39,436 nt of DNA from a virus. Positions within the stretch are counted from its first letter, which is position 1. Each line of letters opens with the position of its first letter. Of the stretch, positions 38,258 to 39,436 are shown piece by piece. The translations under genes were made by a program, and so were the position numbers. The notes under the pieces are model-generated. The model was given only the letters and a program-made list of their open reading frames with translations, made no database searches and was not told where the DNA came from. The stretch spans positions 1 through 39,436 of IMG/VR virus record IMGVR_UViG_3300035670_000563; one strand, written 5' to 3'.

Positions 38258-38851
38258 ATGAAATTGGCACGCTGCCCTGTTTGCCATGTGGAAATTACTC
38301 TGGACGCACTGATTCAAGATGATGCGGGGCGTGGGGTGTTACAGATTTTTCTAGGAATGGATCGGGCGATGGGCGGGGCGGTGATTGAGTATATTTCGCT
38401 GTTTCGCCCATCAAAAAGCACACTGTCGAATGTTCGGATGCTTGCGCTGTTGGAAGAAACTTTGGCTTTGGAAAAGGATAAGGATATTCTGATTGTCGCG
38501 CTAAGGGGTGCTGTGCAGGCAGCACGCGAAAAACAGGCGCAAGGGCTTTGGAAACAGCCTAAAAATCATGGGTGGGTAGGCGCGTTTCTTTCGCAAGCGC
38601 GAGTGCGCCAAAACCTGCCAGCGAAAGCGCCAAAACCTGCGCCAGAGAAAGACATCCCCGCGCAGGATGTGCGGCGTGAAAATGAGCGAAAGGCATCGCC
38701 GATGCCGGTGGTGCTAAAAAACATGTTTTCAGAGGCGTTAAAGAAAATTCCTAATGAAACTGAAGCCGAGCGTGCCGAGCGAATTGAGCAGGCGCGGGTG
38801 CAGGCTGCTAAACTATTGGAGAACGGTGATGAGCAAAATCAGCACGGATAA
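38258..38851 (+). CDS. Hypothetical early protein with N-terminal CPVC motif
   Basis: The product has 197 residues from the ATG at 38258, preceded by GTGAGG; an in-frame extension upstream overlaps the microprotein. It starts MKLARCPVCHVEITLDALIQ, with one CxxCH pair. A helical middle (RMLALLEETLALEKDKDILI) and a proline/lysine linker (PAKAPKPAPEKDIPAQDV) lead to a charged helix (EAERAERIEQARVQAAKLLE). It overlaps gemA by 23 bases. The layout resembles small DNA-associated phage proteins of Mu-like early operons, but no family is assigned. Confidence 0.65.
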   Translation: MKLARCPVCHVEITLDALIQDDAGRGVLQIFLGMDRAMGGAVIEYISLFRPSKSTLSNVRMLALLEETLALEKDKDILIVALRGAVQAAREKQAQGLWKQPKNHGWVGAFLSQARVRQNLPAKAPKPAPEKDIPAQDVRRENERKASPMPVVLKNMFSEALKKIPNETEAERAERIEQARVQAAKLLENGDEQNQHG

Positions 38852-39293
38852 AAAAATTCAGATTGCAAATATTGAGCGTGCCAAAGCGAAAATTGATGAT
38901 GACGTTTGGCGTACACAAATCTTGCCGCGTTTTGGCGCGGTGGCGGATGCCGATGGGCGCGTGAGTTTGAAAAGCGTACCGGCGAATAGACTAGATGATT
39001 TAATTGCAGAATTGCGCAGCAAGTCGGGGATTAACAGCGATTGGCGTATACCTAAAATAACCAAAATCAAAACGGTGTGGTCACTTTTGCATGAAGCGGG
39101 GATTGTGCGCAACGGGAGCGACCGCGCACTAAGGGCGTGGGCTAAAAAAGTGGCTAAAGTGGATAGGTTGGAATGGGCAACGTCTGCAAAGCTGGATGCG
39201 GTGATTGAGTCGCAGAAGGCGTGGGCAAAGAGAGAAGGCTTCACTCTCAAGTATGATTCGTCTCGCAAAACATTCCTCTACTACCCAGATTAA
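38829..39293 (+). CDS. gemA: GemA/gp16-family regulatory protein
   Basis: The 154-residue product starts MSKISTDKKIQIANIERAKA. The opening helix KIQIANIERAKAKIDDDVWR, then ILPRFGAVADADGR and LDDLIAELRSKSG follow the GemA/gp16 pattern, in which 'IHIAK..lgmdd..YR.mL...G..S...L' comes first. The second half (LHEAGIVRNGSDRALRAWAK, LDAVIESQKAWAKREG) also matches. In Mu the gene modulates host gene expression and DNA topology early in infection. It is the last gene before the right end. The ATG is chosen by this homology. Confidence 0.8.
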   Translation: MSKISTDKKIQIANIERAKAKIDDDVWRTQILPRFGAVADADGRVSLKSVPANRLDDLIAELRSKSGINSDWRIPKITKIKTVWSLLHEAGIVRNGSDRALRAWAKKVAKVDRLEWATSAKLDAVIESQKAWAKREGFTLKYDSSRKTFLYYPD

Positions 39294-39351
39294 TTTCACC
39301 CACCATAATAAATTCATATTATCACGTCTAATTTCGTCTAAACCAATCCAG

Positions 39352-39393
39352 CTTATCGTGCGTTTATCGTTTGTCTTATCGTAAGCCTCGTCA
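39352..39393. other. Putative right prophage end with three transposase-type sites
   Basis: TTATCGT occurs at 39353-39359, 39364-39370 and 39376-39382, the complement of ACGATAA at the left end, spaced 11 and 12 bases. Read inward from the right terminus, TGACGAGGCTT precedes ACGATAAG. This is the geometry of Mu's right end, where 11 bases beginning with TG precede the first ACGAAAA core. The end is therefore placed at 39393, with GGAAA as the candidate duplicated target. Confidence 0.7.
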
Positions 39394-39436
39394 GGAAATG
39401 CCTCGGAATATATCGCGCTAGGCAATGCTTTTTCCT

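Overview
The window holds an apparently complete transposable (Mu-like) prophage of about 39.4 kb in a Gram-negative, probably gammaproteobacterial, host. The host guess rests only on the phage type, a moderate base composition and three families of host-type palindromic repeats. Diagnostic genes are a DDE transposase with a MuB-type AAA+ partner, Gam, GemA/gp16, a Mor-type activator, gp27/gp28-type terminase subunits and a MuF-type head protein. Both window ends carry three copies of an ACGATAA-type site in inverted orientation, resembling Mu transposase end sites. I place the ends near position 3 (5'-TG) and 39393 (CA-3'). The five bases after 39393 are GGAAA and the two before position 3 are AA, which is compatible with a 5-bp target duplication cut by the window edge.

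Layout. 3-140: left end. 213-1332 (+): an accessory cassette with an amidoligase-family protein and a small partner, closed by a strong terminator. 1400-27985 (-): middle and late genes, transcribed right to left. In transcription order these are a Mor-type activator, a membrane/coiled-coil protein, a small winged-helix-like protein, terminase small and large subunits, portal, a 55-residue protein and MuF. A terminator follows, then a protease-capsid fusion, decoration-like and connector proteins, and a siphovirus-type tail module (tail completion, terminator, tube, chaperone with a probable -1 frameshift, tape measure). Tail-tip and fibre proteins come next, including a striking 845-residue protein made of three short-repeat arrays, and finally an adenine DNA methylase. 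28066-29058 (-): a zinc-ribbon membrane protein and an XRE repressor. 29065-29108: the lysogeny/early switch. 29210-39293 (+): the early operon. 39352-39393: right end.

The parts fit a divergent layout: the repressor sits between an outward early operon and an opposite late region. Three copies of an 18-bp motif (near 12.17, 22.38 and 27.64 kb) lie just upstream of minus-strand gene blocks. They look like binding sites of a late activator, plausibly the Mor-type protein encoded at 27665-27985, whose own gene has a near-consensus promoter and a 9-bp-arm inverted repeat over its start codon.

Three host-type repeat elements have landed exactly at gene boundaries: before the tape measure gene, before the transposase gene and after gam. 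In each case the element supplies or contains a stop codon. No endolysin or spanin could be recognised. The most unusual items are the repeat-built tail protein, the late-promoter motif set, the amidoligase cassette and the repeat-derived small gene. No window-wide interval above about 300 bases lacks a gene; the longest non-coding stretch is 22313-22572 (promoter motif plus terminator).
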